In this document: one piece after another, positions 16,780 through 25,402 of the stretch
Layout: every line of letters begins with the position of its first letter
How positions within the stretch are numbered: the first letter of the stretch is position 1
Source: Oscillospiraceae bacterium
GTDB taxonomy: Bacteria > Bacillota > Clostridia > Oscillospirales > Ruminococcaceae
Length of the DNA: 64,000 nucleotides
Assembly: GCA_017828975.1 (NCBI GenBank)
Contig: JAGAJN010000016.1
Span: 62,001-126,000, forward strand
Direction: 5' to 3'
Program-made: the position numbers and the translations under genes
Notes under the pieces: model-generated
Told to the model about the DNA's origin: nothing
The model's input: the letters and a program-made list of their open reading frames with translations, nothing else
The model's database searches: none

Positions 16780-18837
16780 ATGAAAAATAAATTCCGCCGT
16801 ATAATTCCAATAGCCGCCGCTGCTGCTCTTTTTACAGGCAGCCTGCCTCGGTATGATGCGGAGGCTTCGATCATATATGACGATTCCGTTGTTACGTTCA
16901 ATATAGATACCGAAAAGGGCAGAACGTCCGTCAGTCCGTATATTTACGGTGTTGCGGATACTGTCCGTCTTTCGGGCATAACTGTAAACGCTGTGAAGCA
17001 GAGTAATGTTTCCGTTTCTACATACAACTGGGAGACAAATAATGCCAATACCGGCGCAGACCTTTATAATTCCAATGACAATTCCCTTGTCAGCCGTTAT
17101 CCCAACGGAATGTGGGCTGAACCGGGGCTATATTCCTATGGGCTTGTCAGCGATGCGAATTCCTGCGGCATTGCGGGACGCTTCGTGACGCTGCCTATGC
17201 TGGGATACGCTGCGGGGGACGGCAACGGAATGGTCATGGAGCCCCGTTCAAAGGCTCCCGAAAGGTGGGTAAGCGTTATTCCGAGAAAGAATGACGTTCT
17301 CACGACTATCCCCGATATTACCGATAATCTTACATATACAGACGAATATGTTCACTATCTTGTGACCAGATACGGCACTGCCGGCAGCGGCGGTATTACA
17401 GGCTATTTTCTGGACAGAGAACCTGAATACTGGCATGAGAATTTCCCAATGCTGGAACTTTCTCCCGTTTCGGCGGCTTCGCTTACAGAGAAAAGCATTA
17501 TGCTTTCTCAGGCGGTGAAGGCTGTTGACGACAGTGCAATGGTATTCGGTCCGTCTTTAAGGGGACTGACCTCGTATATTTCGCTGAATGACGCTCCCGA
17601 TTGGAACAAGGTAGGCAGTGGGTATAACTGGTTCATCGATTATTACCTTGCAGAAATGCGGAAAGCGGAAATGGCATCGGGCGAAAGACTGCTGGACTGC
17701 CTTGACCTTCACTATTACACCGAATCTGTAAGCCCCACGGGTGAAAAGGTAATCAATTGTACCGATTATTCTCATGAGCAGTGCAACCGTACGAGAATGC
17801 AGACTGTCAGGACGCTCTGGGACCCTGATTATACGGAGCTCAGCAACGTTCATTCCTTTAAGCAGTACACTCCGCTAATCCCCATTTTACAGGCTTCCAT
17901 ACAGCTGTATTATCCCGGGACAAAGCTGTCGTTCAGTGAGTATGATTTCGGCGGAGGTGACCATATCAGCGGAGGTATCGCTCAGGCTGATGCTCTCGGC
18001 TGCTTTGCGGAGCAGGGAGTTTACCTTGCGTGTCTGCGTCCGCTGAATGAGGATTGGTCCTATCAGAGGTCTGCGATCGAGCTTTATACGAATTATGACG
18101 GAAAGGGCAGTTCTTTCGGTGATACTATTGTAAAAGCGGATAACGGAAGTGATATAAACAGTTCCGTTTTTGCTTCAATAAACGGCAGCGACTCGTCAAG
18201 GCTTACAGTCGTTGCGTCTAACAAAAACTATACTCTTGACAAGGAGATAACCTTCAATATCAGCTCTGAGGCAGAGTATGATTCGGTAACTGTTTATGGT
18301 ATTGACTCCGAATCTTCGGAGATAAGGAAGATCGGGAATGTGAAGAATATTTCCGATAACAGCTTCGAGTATGAAATGCCGCCGCTGTCTGTTTATATTT
18401 TTGAAATAAACGGCGAAATACCCGAGGGTTCCGTCACAACTGCCGATGATGACATAGGGGAAACCGTGATCTCCGCAGACAACGATGAAACGTCTGTTAC
18501 TCAGCCTTCGGAAACAGACAGAACCGAGGGGACTATCACGGAAACAGACGTCGCAGACGGTACGGCTGTATCAGTGACCGAAAAAGTCACAGAAGCCGAG
18601 CCAACCTCAGAAAGCAGCGGGGAATACAGCGAAGTGCCCTCTGTTTCCGATGTTCCGTCCGAAACTGACGATCGGAATGACGGTACAACTGACGAAACGG
18701 AAAATCAGCCCGATGAGGGGACTGTTTCCGATGAAGAAAAGCACTTTCCCATGGCGGGTAAAATATTTATCTCATTGCTGACGGTTTCAGCTGCTGCGCT
18801 TATGGTTTATGCAGTAATAATTGATAACAAGCAATAG
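16780..18837 (+). CDS. membrane-anchored GH44-like glycoside hydrolase, possibly non-catalytic
   Basis: A 685-residue secreted protein: signal peptide to about Ala29, a GH44 (endoglucanase/xyloglucanase) domain to about residue 545, an acidic Thr/Glu/Ser linker of about 100 residues, and a C-terminal membrane helix (about 660-680) with a short polar tail. GH44 signs include YNWETNNANTG, LPMLGY, APERW, and SEYDFGGGDHISGGIAQAD. The predicted nucleophile is Glu387 and acid/base Glu214, spaced 173 residues as in C. thermocellum Cel44A (Glu186/Glu359). However the acid/base motif reads LDREP where active GH44 and clan A enzymes have LDNEP, and the early RxGGN motif is degenerate. There is no dockerin or CBM. 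GAGAGGA precedes the ATG. It is 13 bp upstream of a GGDEF gene. Confidence 0.82.
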   Translation: MKNKFRRIIPIAAAAALFTGSLPRYDAEASIIYDDSVVTFNIDTEKGRTSVSPYIYGVADTVRLSGITVNAVKQSNVSVSTYNWETNNANTGADLYNSNDNSLVSRYPNGMWAEPGLYSYGLVSDANSCGIAGRFVTLPMLGYAAGDGNGMVMEPRSKAPERWVSVIPRKNDVLTTIPDITDNLTYTDEYVHYLVTRYGTAGSGGITGYFLDREPEYWHENFPMLELSPVSAASLTEKSIMLSQAVKAVDDSAMVFGPSLRGLTSYISLNDAPDWNKVGSGYNWFIDYYLAEMRKAEMASGERLLDCLDLHYYTESVSPTGEKVINCTDYSHEQCNRTRMQTVRTLWDPDYTELSNVHSFKQYTPLIPILQASIQLYYPGTKLSFSEYDFGGGDHISGGIAQADALGCFAEQGVYLACLRPLNEDWSYQRSAIELYTNYDGKGSSFGDTIVKADNGSDINSSVFASINGSDSSRLTVVASNKNYTLDKEITFNISSEAEYDSVTVYGIDSESSEIRKIGNVKNISDNSFEYEMPPLSVYIFEINGEIPEGSVTTADDDIGETVISADNDETSVTQPSETDRTEGTITETDVADGTAVSVTEKVTEAEPTSESSGEYSEVPSVSDVPSETDDRNDGTTDETENQPDEGTVSDEEKHFPMAGKIFISLLTVSAAALMVYAVIIDNKQ

Positions 18838-18850
18838 AAGGGATTAACAG

Positions 18851-20812
18851 ATGCGTATAAAAATCAAGCTTGCGGTGATAATGCTGCTGATCCTCATAAT
18901 ACCTATAACAGCTGTGAGCGTTATTGCTTCCGGCAGGATAAAGGATTATGCGGATTATATAAGCAAAAAGAATTACGGAAATGTTGCAGATGCTCAGAGC
19001 AGCTGTCTGGGTGCTTATTTTGAGAACTGCATTTCCGGAATAAAATCTGTGTCCGCCGATGAAAGCGTTAGGGCACTTCTGACAGGCATCGGTTCAAGTG
19101 AAGATGCGCTGGATTTTATCATCAGCTTCAAAAACGGCGAGCTTGCTATTGATACGGTATTGGTCTGTGATCTTGACGGAAACATTATGGCGACCACCGA
19201 TAAGTCCTATGACGGGAAAAACGCTTCCGAGCTGAATATCGAGTTTATCGGCAGCGGCGCAGGTGTGTCGGATCTGTGCTATTTCGGCGCCGGCATTAAC
19301 AAAAGAGTAGTTTATGTCATATCCAGGTATGTCTACTCAGATGACAATGAGCCGATCGGTACTGTTGATTTCATTTATAATTCGGGATATTTTCAGAAGA
19401 TAATCTCAAATTTCGGCAAGGAGGATAATACCGTATGTGCCATTGCTGACCACAGCGGAAATATTTTCAGAACTTCCATTGCCGTTATGAACCATTACAG
19501 CAAGATGGAGGTTCCGGAAAATGTTGAGGCTCAGCTTTCAGACATTTTCAGCAATGGGTTAAAGGCTCCCGTTACCATTGAATATAAGTTGGGTACCAAG
19601 AGGAATACTATTATCTGCGCACCTATTTCGGGAAGTGACTGGATATCTATCTGTATGATCGACACCAAGGATATTATTTCGGATGCAAGCAAATATAATT
19701 CACGTATGAATGCTGTTGTCTATATCTCCGTTATTGCGGCAATCGCTGCTATCATTGTTTTTATCGTCAGATTTACCAAGCCTGTTGATATGATGATGAA
19801 TGTTGTCAGACAGCAGCGGGGCGGAAATTCTCAGGTCAGATTTGAATGTGAAGGTAATGACGAATTTACGCAAATTACCTACGAGCTCAATAAGCTTCTT
19901 GATAAAATGGTCGAGTCGGAATACCGTTACAAGGCTATTGTTGAGATGACAAACAATATTATCTTTGAGGTAAACCTTATTAAGGACAATGTTTTCGTGT
20001 CGTCGTCCTTTAATAAGAAGTTCAGCTTCCGTCCCAAGTCGGATAAGCTGGAGGACAGCTTCCTTTGCAAGGCAAGAGTCCATAAGGACGACAAGGACCG
20101 TTTTGATGCCGATATCGAAAAGCTTCTCAGCACGGACATGAACCATTTGCAGGGCGAGTACCGTATCAAGGATATTTACGGGGATTTCTCATGGACAATG
20201 ATAAGAGCGGCAAAGTTCTATGACAGAAATCAGACGCCTTCTAAGATAATCGGTGTTATCGTGGATATCGACAGGGACAAGAAGAGCATGATCAATCTGG
20301 AGCAGAGAGCAAATTATGATGCTCTTACTCATCTTTATAACCGTCCTCATTTTATTAAGACGCTTGACGAGGAGATCAAGGCTACTCCTGCTGAGGGTTC
20401 TCTCGGAGCACTTATGTTTGTTGACCTTGATAATTTCAAGTATTTTAACGATACCTTCGGTCACAGCTGCGGTGATGAGGTGCTGAAATTCGTTGCGGAC
20501 ACACTCAAGGAGGTATCCTATGACAAGGGCTTCGCAGGAAGGCTTGGCGGAGATGAATTTGTTATCTGCATAAGAAATCTCAAGCTTTACGGAGATGCGG
20601 GCGAGTATGCAAACGAGATCATTTCCACGCTTGCAAAGGGCTATGATTCGGATGTTTCCGGTCAGCTGCATCAGGTGCACTGCAGTATCGGTATCTCATT
20701 TATACATATAAACGGTGAGAACGCTGAGGATTTGATCAATGCTGCCGATAATGCTATGTATGATGTAAAAAAGCATGGCAAGGGCAATTTTGCATATGCA
20801 AAGAGCGAGTGA
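18851..20812 (+). CDS. membrane diguanylate cyclase with extracytoplasmic sensor and PAS domain
   Basis: A 653-residue GGDEF protein that should make c-di-GMP from two GTP. Order: membrane helix (about 7-28), extracytoplasmic Cache-like sensor (about 30-285), second helix (about 287-306), a PAS-like region (about 355-470), then a GGDEF domain with FVDLDNFKYFND, and GRLGGDEF (GGDEF at 566-570). The catalytic motif is intact. The RxxD product-inhibition site that normally lies just before is absent (the segment reads YDKGFAG), so feedback inhibition is probably weak. Its place behind a surface GH44-like protein suggests a link between polysaccharide contact and c-di-GMP; this is inference. Confidence 0.9.
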   Translation: MRIKIKLAVIMLLILIIPITAVSVIASGRIKDYADYISKKNYGNVADAQSSCLGAYFENCISGIKSVSADESVRALLTGIGSSEDALDFIISFKNGELAIDTVLVCDLDGNIMATTDKSYDGKNASELNIEFIGSGAGVSDLCYFGAGINKRVVYVISRYVYSDDNEPIGTVDFIYNSGYFQKIISNFGKEDNTVCAIADHSGNIFRTSIAVMNHYSKMEVPENVEAQLSDIFSNGLKAPVTIEYKLGTKRNTIICAPISGSDWISICMIDTKDIISDASKYNSRMNAVVYISVIAAIAAIIVFIVRFTKPVDMMMNVVRQQRGGNSQVRFECEGNDEFTQITYELNKLLDKMVESEYRYKAIVEMTNNIIFEVNLIKDNVFVSSSFNKKFSFRPKSDKLEDSFLCKARVHKDDKDRFDADIEKLLSTDMNHLQGEYRIKDIYGDFSWTMIRAAKFYDRNQTPSKIIGVIVDIDRDKKSMINLEQRANYDALTHLYNRPHFIKTLDEEIKATPAEGSLGALMFVDLDNFKYFNDTFGHSCGDEVLKFVADTLKEVSYDKGFAGRLGGDEFVICIRNLKLYGDAGEYANEIISTLAKGYDSDVSGQLHQVHCSIGISFIHINGENAEDLINAADNAMYDVKKHGKGNFAYAKSE

Positions 20813-20832
20813 CTGTACTTATAGACGTTATC

Positions 20833-20871
20833 ATGTGTCCTTTCCGCTGCACAATTTCGGGAAGGGCACAT
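20833..20871 (+). terminator. probable terminator hairpin between GGDEF gene and cdaA
   Basis: A 13-bp stem (with two G-U pairs) between ATGTGTCCTTTCC and GGGAAGGGCACAT, followed by an AT-rich stretch (TATTTATTTT). The U-tract is imperfect, so partial read-through into cdaA is possible. Confidence 0.6.
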
Positions 20872-20903
20872 ACATATTTATTTTGAAGGAATGATAATGC
20901 AGA

Positions 20904-21776
20904 ATGGATAGGCTGAGTGGCTTCTGGAATGATCTGAAAAACGTAATAGCCTCAATGACACCTGTTGACGGACTGGATATTTTGATGCTGAGCATTATTA
21001 TCTATGCGCTGATGAAATGGGTAAAGGAAACAAGGGCGGAGCAGCTTGTTAAGGGCATAGCTGTGCTGGGCGTTGCATATGGTATCGCTGCAATACTGGA
21101 GATGAAGGCAATCACCTTTCTTCTCAGCAGGACCTTTGATATTGGTCTGCTGGCACTGCTGATAATGTTCCAGCCTGAGCTTCGGCGTGCGCTGGAAAAG
21201 GTAGGTCATACTAAGGTCGGTCAGCTGGGAGTTTTCCAGCTGGGTTCGGAAATGAGCGATGAAACCGTGGCAAAGTGGAATACTGCAATCGAAGCTATCT
21301 GCGATGCCTGTGACGATCTGTCTGCGACGACTACCGGCGCGCTTATTGTTATCGAGCGTCAGACAAAGCTGGGTGAGCAGATAGATACGGGAACGATAAT
21401 GAATGCTGTCCCCAGCAAGGAGGTATTCGGAAATATCTTCTATCCCAAAACGCCCCTGCACGACGGCGCTGTCATTATGAGGGACGGTATCATTCTCGCC
21501 GCTGCGTGTTTCCTGCCAAAGCCCCAGAAGGAAGAGCTTATCAACAAGCAGCTGGGTTCAAGGCACAGGGCGGCTATCGGTATGAGCGAAAACTCGGACG
21601 CTGTTGTGGTGGTAGTTTCTGAGGAAACAGGTTGTATTTCTGTGGCGGAAAACGGCTCACTCACGAGAAATCTTACAAGAGATAGTCTGAAAAAGCTTCT
21701 CAGAACCAAGCTTCTTCCCGAAAAGCCCCAGCAGAAAACCGAAAAGAAGCTTAATTTCAGGAGGCTGTTCAAATGA
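20904..21776 (+). CDS. cdaA: diadenylate cyclase CdaA (DacA)
   Basis: CdaA makes c-di-AMP from two ATP at the membrane; c-di-AMP controls potassium and osmolyte transport and wall balance. The 290-residue protein has three N-terminal membrane helices (about 20-100), a short coiled segment, then the DAC domain with the catalytic motifs LHDGAVIMRDG and SRHRAAIGMSE. Length and order are typical. The ATG at 20904 is about 13 nt after GAAGGA, a little far. The end overlaps cdaR by 4 bp (ATGA), the usual arrangement with its regulator. Confidence 0.95.
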   Translation: MDRLSGFWNDLKNVIASMTPVDGLDILMLSIIIYALMKWVKETRAEQLVKGIAVLGVAYGIAAILEMKAITFLLSRTFDIGLLALLIMFQPELRRALEKVGHTKVGQLGVFQLGSEMSDETVAKWNTAIEAICDACDDLSATTTGALIVIERQTKLGEQIDTGTIMNAVPSKEVFGNIFYPKTPLHDGAVIMRDGIILAAACFLPKPQKEELINKQLGSRHRAAIGMSENSDAVVVVVSEETGCISVAENGSLTRNLTRDSLKKLLRTKLLPEKPQQKTEKKLNFRRLFK

Positions 21777-23095
21777 AGAAAATTTTTAAGGAGATATGGC
21801 AGTCTGTTGTAAAGGCGTCACAGCACAACATTACTCAGAAAATAGCGGCATTCTGCTTTGCCTTTCTGGTATGGTTTTTTGTTTCGGTGAACGTTTATCC
21901 TACTATCACCGAGGACGTTTACGGTGTAAACGTTAAGGTCGAAATAGCGGGGAGCTATGCGGAATCGGTGGAGCTGCAGCCTGTTTCGGTGGGTACGCAG
22001 ACGGTAAATGTCCGCATTGAGGGAAAGCGTTCGGAAATAGCGGAGATCTCGGCTGAGGATCTGGTGGCGTATGTCAATGTGGATAATGTCACATCTGCAA
22101 GGGAATACAAGCTGCCTGTTGAGGTCAAAAGTGTGGACGGAAAGGTTTTTGATGTACTGTCCGTTTCACCGTCCAATGTTGCGGTAAAATTTGATAAGAT
22201 AATCACCAAGAGCTTTGAGGTCGAGCCGGATATTTCATCTATTTCGGTAATGCCCGGCTATTTCAAGGACAAAATTTCCGTTACACCTTCAACCATCAGC
22301 ATCACGGGACCGCAGAACCGAATCGACAACATCACTAACGTTTACGCAAAAACTACCGTCAGCAAGGAGCTTAAAGCGTCCGCAGAGGTGCAGTCGGATC
22401 AGATCGTTCTTTTCAACAAGAACAACAATGCCGAAATTTCCAACGACAACGGCGATCTGACCTATGACAAGTCGAACTTTACGATCGTTATCCCCATATA
22501 CGTCAAGCAGACGATACCGCTGGAAGTGGAGATACAGAATGCTCCTGCGGGCTTTGATGCAGACGCTTTCAAAAAGCAGCTGATACTGTCGGAAACTCAG
22601 ATAGATATTGGTGCGCCTACCGAAAGTATCCGTGATGTAAACAGCTTTGTGGTGGGCATTATAGATATGCGAAAGGTGGACATCGGTTCGGAATTTGAAT
22701 TTGAAGTCATTCTCGGGGAGAATTACACAAATCTTTCGGGAATAGACAAGGTAACCGTTACTTGTCCCAGCGAGGGGCTTGCAAAGAAGCGCATCAATCT
22801 GCGGTCGTCGGATTTTGCGGTCATCAATGCGCCTGCTCAGTATGATATTACGCCTATCAATTCGGGATACTCCATTGATTTCATCGGTCCCGAGAATGTC
22901 ATTGCCGATCTGTCCAAGCCGGACGTTGTGGCTGTACTTGACCTGATGCCCTATGAAATAACTGAGGGTACCTTTGCTTGTCCTGTGCAGATATCTGTAC
23001 CGTCCCGCCCTGAGATATGGTCAATGGGAACATTTAACATCTCTCTGACGGCAAGTATTAAGGAAGAACCCGAGCCTGAGGTTACGGAGGAATAA
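21773..23095 (+). CDS. cdaR: CdaA regulator, YbbR-domain protein
   Basis: CdaR (440 residues) has one membrane helix at about residues 23-42 and a large extracytoplasmic part made of about four YbbR repeats, each a small beta domain (for example segments beginning near VEVEPDI and IPLEVEI). It binds CdaA and changes its activity. The family is defined by this topology, not by catalytic residues. It overlaps cdaA by 4 bp. In many Firmicutes glmM follows; here an FAD enzyme gene lies 5 bp downstream. Confidence 0.9.
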   Translation: MKKIFKEIWQSVVKASQHNITQKIAAFCFAFLVWFFVSVNVYPTITEDVYGVNVKVEIAGSYAESVELQPVSVGTQTVNVRIEGKRSEIAEISAEDLVAYVNVDNVTSAREYKLPVEVKSVDGKVFDVLSVSPSNVAVKFDKIITKSFEVEPDISSISVMPGYFKDKISVTPSTISITGPQNRIDNITNVYAKTTVSKELKASAEVQSDQIVLFNKNNNAEISNDNGDLTYDKSNFTIVIPIYVKQTIPLEVEIQNAPAGFDADAFKKQLILSETQIDIGAPTESIRDVNSFVVGIIDMRKVDIGSEFEFEVILGENYTNLSGIDKVTVTCPSEGLAKKRINLRSSDFAVINAPAQYDITPINSGYSIDFIGPENVIADLSKPDVVAVLDLMPYEITEGTFACPVQISVPSRPEIWSMGTFNISLTASIKEEPEPEVTEE

Positions 23096-23100
23096 ATAGT

Positions 23101-24702
23101 ATGGCAGTTATTATCAGCGGTATTTCCGCTCCTATCTCTGCCGGAAAAGATGAGCTTATCGCTGCTGCGCTGAAAAAGATCTCCATCAGCCGCAGCAGCA
23201 TTTTTTCGGCAGACATACACAAGATCTCAATAGATGCAAGGCGGCAGTCGGATATTAAGCTTGCGGCTTCTGTCTATCTGTCCCTTGACGCAAATAAAGA
23301 GTCCGACCTTTGCAGACGGTACAGCTTTTGCTCGGAATGTTCGGACGATACCGAGATAGATGTCCAAAAGGGGACCGAAAAGCAAAACGGACGAATAGTT
23401 ATTGCAGGCTTTGGCCCTGCGGGAATGTTTGCAGCTTTGCTGTTGGCGGAAAGCGGTTATGCTCCCATCGTTCTTGAACGGGGCGAGGCGGTAGATAACA
23501 GAGTTCGGCGGGTGACAGATTTCTGGAACGGCGGCGAGCTTGACGAAAACAGCAGCGTTCAGTTCGGTGAAGGCGGTGCGGGGACATTCTCCGACGGAAA
23601 GCTTACCACACGTATCGGCGACAAGCGCTGTCGGTATATCCTGAAAAGGTTCTGCGAAATGGGTGCGCCCGAGGAGATAATGTTCAAGGCAAAGCCCCAT
23701 ATCGGCACGGACAAGCTTAGGGGAGTTGTAAAAAATATTCGCAGACGAATAATCGAATGCGGCGGTGAGGTTAGGTTTTCGACCGTACTCAGTTCCATAA
23801 AAACGGAAAACGGTGTGCTGAAAACGGTGACTGCGGAAAATATCGGAAGCGGTGTCAGGGAGGAGATACCCGTGTCTGCTCTGGTGCTTGCTATCGGACA
23901 CAGTTCCCGTGATACCTTTGAAATGCTTCTGGGCAGCGGTGTTTTTCTTGAACCAAAGCCATTTTCCGTGGGCGTGAGGATTGAGCATCTCCAGGAGGAG
24001 GTCGACCGTTCGCTTTACGGAAAACAGGCGGGAAATCCGCTGCTGCCCAAGGGAGAATATCAGCTTTCTCATCGTCGGGACGGCAGGGGAGTTTATACCT
24101 TCTGTATGTGTCCCGGGGGAGTTGTGGTGCCGTCCCAGAGCGAAAAAAACACTGTTGTTACCAACGGAATGAGCGAGTTTCTTCGTGACGGTAAAAATGC
24201 AAATGCTGCGGTGGCAGTTTCGGTATCTCCCGATGATTTCGGAAACCACCCGCTGGACGGTGTGAGGTTTGCACGTTCAATTGAAAAGAAGGCTTATGAG
24301 GTGACGGGTTCTTACAAGGCTCCCGCTGTTACGGTCGGAAATTTCCTGAAACGGAAAACAGGGCTTGACGGTGCGATAGAACCAAGCTATGCCATTGGAG
24401 TTTCCGAGGGTGACCTTTATCGGATATTCCCCGATTTTGTAACGGATATGCTTTGTGAGGGGCTGGGCGTGTTTGCACGGAAAATGAAGTGCTTCGGCAA
24501 TCCCTCTGCTGTTCTTACTGCTCCCGAAACTCGGACATCATCTCCCGTACGAATAAGACGCAATGAGGAGTTTGAGGCTGTCGGCATCAGGGGACTGTAT
24601 CCCTGCGGCGAGGGTGCGGGCTATGCGGGAGGGATAACCTCTGCGGCGGCGGACGGTCTGCGAATTGCCGAAAAGCTTATTTCACGGTTTTCTCCCGATT
24701 GA
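23101..24702 (+). CDS. FAD-dependent oxidoreductase (NAD(FAD)-utilizing dehydrogenase family)
   Basis: A 533-residue protein with an N-terminal domain of about 95 residues, then a dinucleotide-binding fold IAGFGPAGMFAALLLAE with the acidic end of strand 2 at VLERG. Further family motifs are VQFGEGGAGTFSDGKL, GHSSRDTFEML and a C-terminal second FAD contact GLYPCGEGAGYAGGITSAA. The substrate is unknown; the family is often found near cdaA/cdaR or glmM in Clostridia. It starts 5 bp after cdaR, so it is probably in the c-di-AMP operon. No terminator is visible before the SASP gene 170 bp away. Confidence 0.8.
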   Translation: MAVIISGISAPISAGKDELIAAALKKISISRSSIFSADIHKISIDARRQSDIKLAASVYLSLDANKESDLCRRYSFCSECSDDTEIDVQKGTEKQNGRIVIAGFGPAGMFAALLLAESGYAPIVLERGEAVDNRVRRVTDFWNGGELDENSSVQFGEGGAGTFSDGKLTTRIGDKRCRYILKRFCEMGAPEEIMFKAKPHIGTDKLRGVVKNIRRRIIECGGEVRFSTVLSSIKTENGVLKTVTAENIGSGVREEIPVSALVLAIGHSSRDTFEMLLGSGVFLEPKPFSVGVRIEHLQEEVDRSLYGKQAGNPLLPKGEYQLSHRRDGRGVYTFCMCPGGVVVPSQSEKNTVVTNGMSEFLRDGKNANAAVAVSVSPDDFGNHPLDGVRFARSIEKKAYEVTGSYKAPAVTVGNFLKRKTGLDGAIEPSYAIGVSEGDLYRIFPDFVTDMLCEGLGVFARKMKCFGNPSAVLTAPETRTSSPVRIRRNEEFEAVGIRGLYPCGEGAGYAGGITSAAADGLRIAEKLISRFSPD

Positions 24703-24872
24703 GATTTTTACAAAGCCTGAACTTGAACAGCGGATAACTGCATTTTTATGCCAAGGTTTCTGTCTTTATCTAATATGTCACTAACATTAATTACCGCTAA
24801 TATAAAACTATCTCCCGTATATAATATTAGTGCAAACCCCTTAACCACTAAAAATAAAAAGGAGAAACCAAA

Positions 24873-25064
24873 ATGAAAGATTCTAACATGACTCAGCAGG
24901 GCAGAGAGACCCTCGAAAGATTTAAGATGGAAGCTGCTAACGAGGTCGGCGTAAACCTGAAGCAGGGCTATAACGGTGACCTGACTGCCAGAGAGGTTGG
25001 CTCTGTTGGCGGACAGATGGTCAAGAAAATGATCGACGCTTACAAGTCCGGAAGCGTTCACTAA
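24873..25064 (+). CDS. small acid-soluble spore protein, alpha/beta type
   Basis: A 63-residue DNA-binding spore protein that coats and protects spore DNA. The alpha/beta SASP core is clear: RFKMEAANEVGVNLKQGY, with the GPR protease cleavage region around FKMEAANE, and then GSVGGQMVKKMI. Such genes are normally transcribed in the forespore by sigma-G. I could not find a convincing sigma-G promoter in the 170 bp upstream. AAAAGGAG lies just before the ATG. It is strong evidence that the organism can sporulate. Confidence 0.95.
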   Translation: MKDSNMTQQGRETLERFKMEAANEVGVNLKQGYNGDLTAREVGSVGGQMVKKMIDAYKSGSVH

Positions 25065-25137
25065 TCGGGAAATGCCGCTTGTTTTAATATAATTCGCAGC
25101 TATAAGCGGAATATTCGGGGATAATGTTCCCTGATGG

Positions 25138-25177
25138 CAGAGGTATGTACGGTAAGACGCACATACCTCTGTTTTTT
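25138..25177 (+). terminator. intrinsic terminator after the SASP gene
   Basis: 11-bp perfect stem CAGAGGTATGT / ACATACCTCTG, 12-nt loop, TTTTTT. A second 8-bp hairpin (about 25108-25130) lies between the SASP stop and this terminator. These plus the hprK promoter and leader hairpin account for the 338-bp gap from 25065 to 25402. Confidence 0.92.
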
Positions 25178-25215
25178 ACGGTTTGACGGCGTTCGCATAA
25201 AATTTTCAAAACGGC

Positions 25216-25244
25216 TTGAAAAAAGGGAGAAAATGATGTATAAT
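25216..25244 (+). promoter_or_regulatory. promoter of the hprK operon
   Basis: TTGAAA, 17-nt spacer, TATAAT. Transcription would begin about 15 nt before the long leader hairpin. Confidence 0.8.
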
Positions 25245-25265
25245 AAAAATATATGTATGCAGCTA

Positions 25266-25368
25266 ATACTAAACACCTATTAATCACGGGAATCTCTCGG
25301 CACAAAAAACCATATACGCAAGATTTTTGTGCCGATTTCTTCTCCGTGATTTAAGTGGTGTTTAGTAT
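25266..25368 (+). promoter_or_regulatory. long three-helix hairpin in the hprK leader
   Basis: Nested complementary blocks: 25266-25277 with 25357-25368 (12 bp), 25282-25289 with 25344-25351 (8 bp), and 25298-25308 with 25324-25334 (11 bp), closing a 15-nt loop. That is 31 paired positions in about 103 nt, all perfect within blocks. No U-tract follows, so it is not a plain terminator. It ends 34 nt before the hprK ATG. It could be an mRNA-stabilising or regulatory leader, or a small palindromic repeat inserted here. Confidence 0.7.
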
Positions 25369-25402
25369 CTGCCGAACGACTAAATGATTGGAGCTGGAAT
25401 AA

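Noticed and set aside
23227..24249. A 340-codon minus-strand frame opposite the FAD oxidoreductase
   Set aside because: It is a shadow; the + strand frame has complete FAD-binding motifs.
24703..24872. Sigma-G promoter before the SASP gene
   Set aside because: I could not find a -35/-10 pair close to the sigma-G consensus; one probably exists but cannot be placed.
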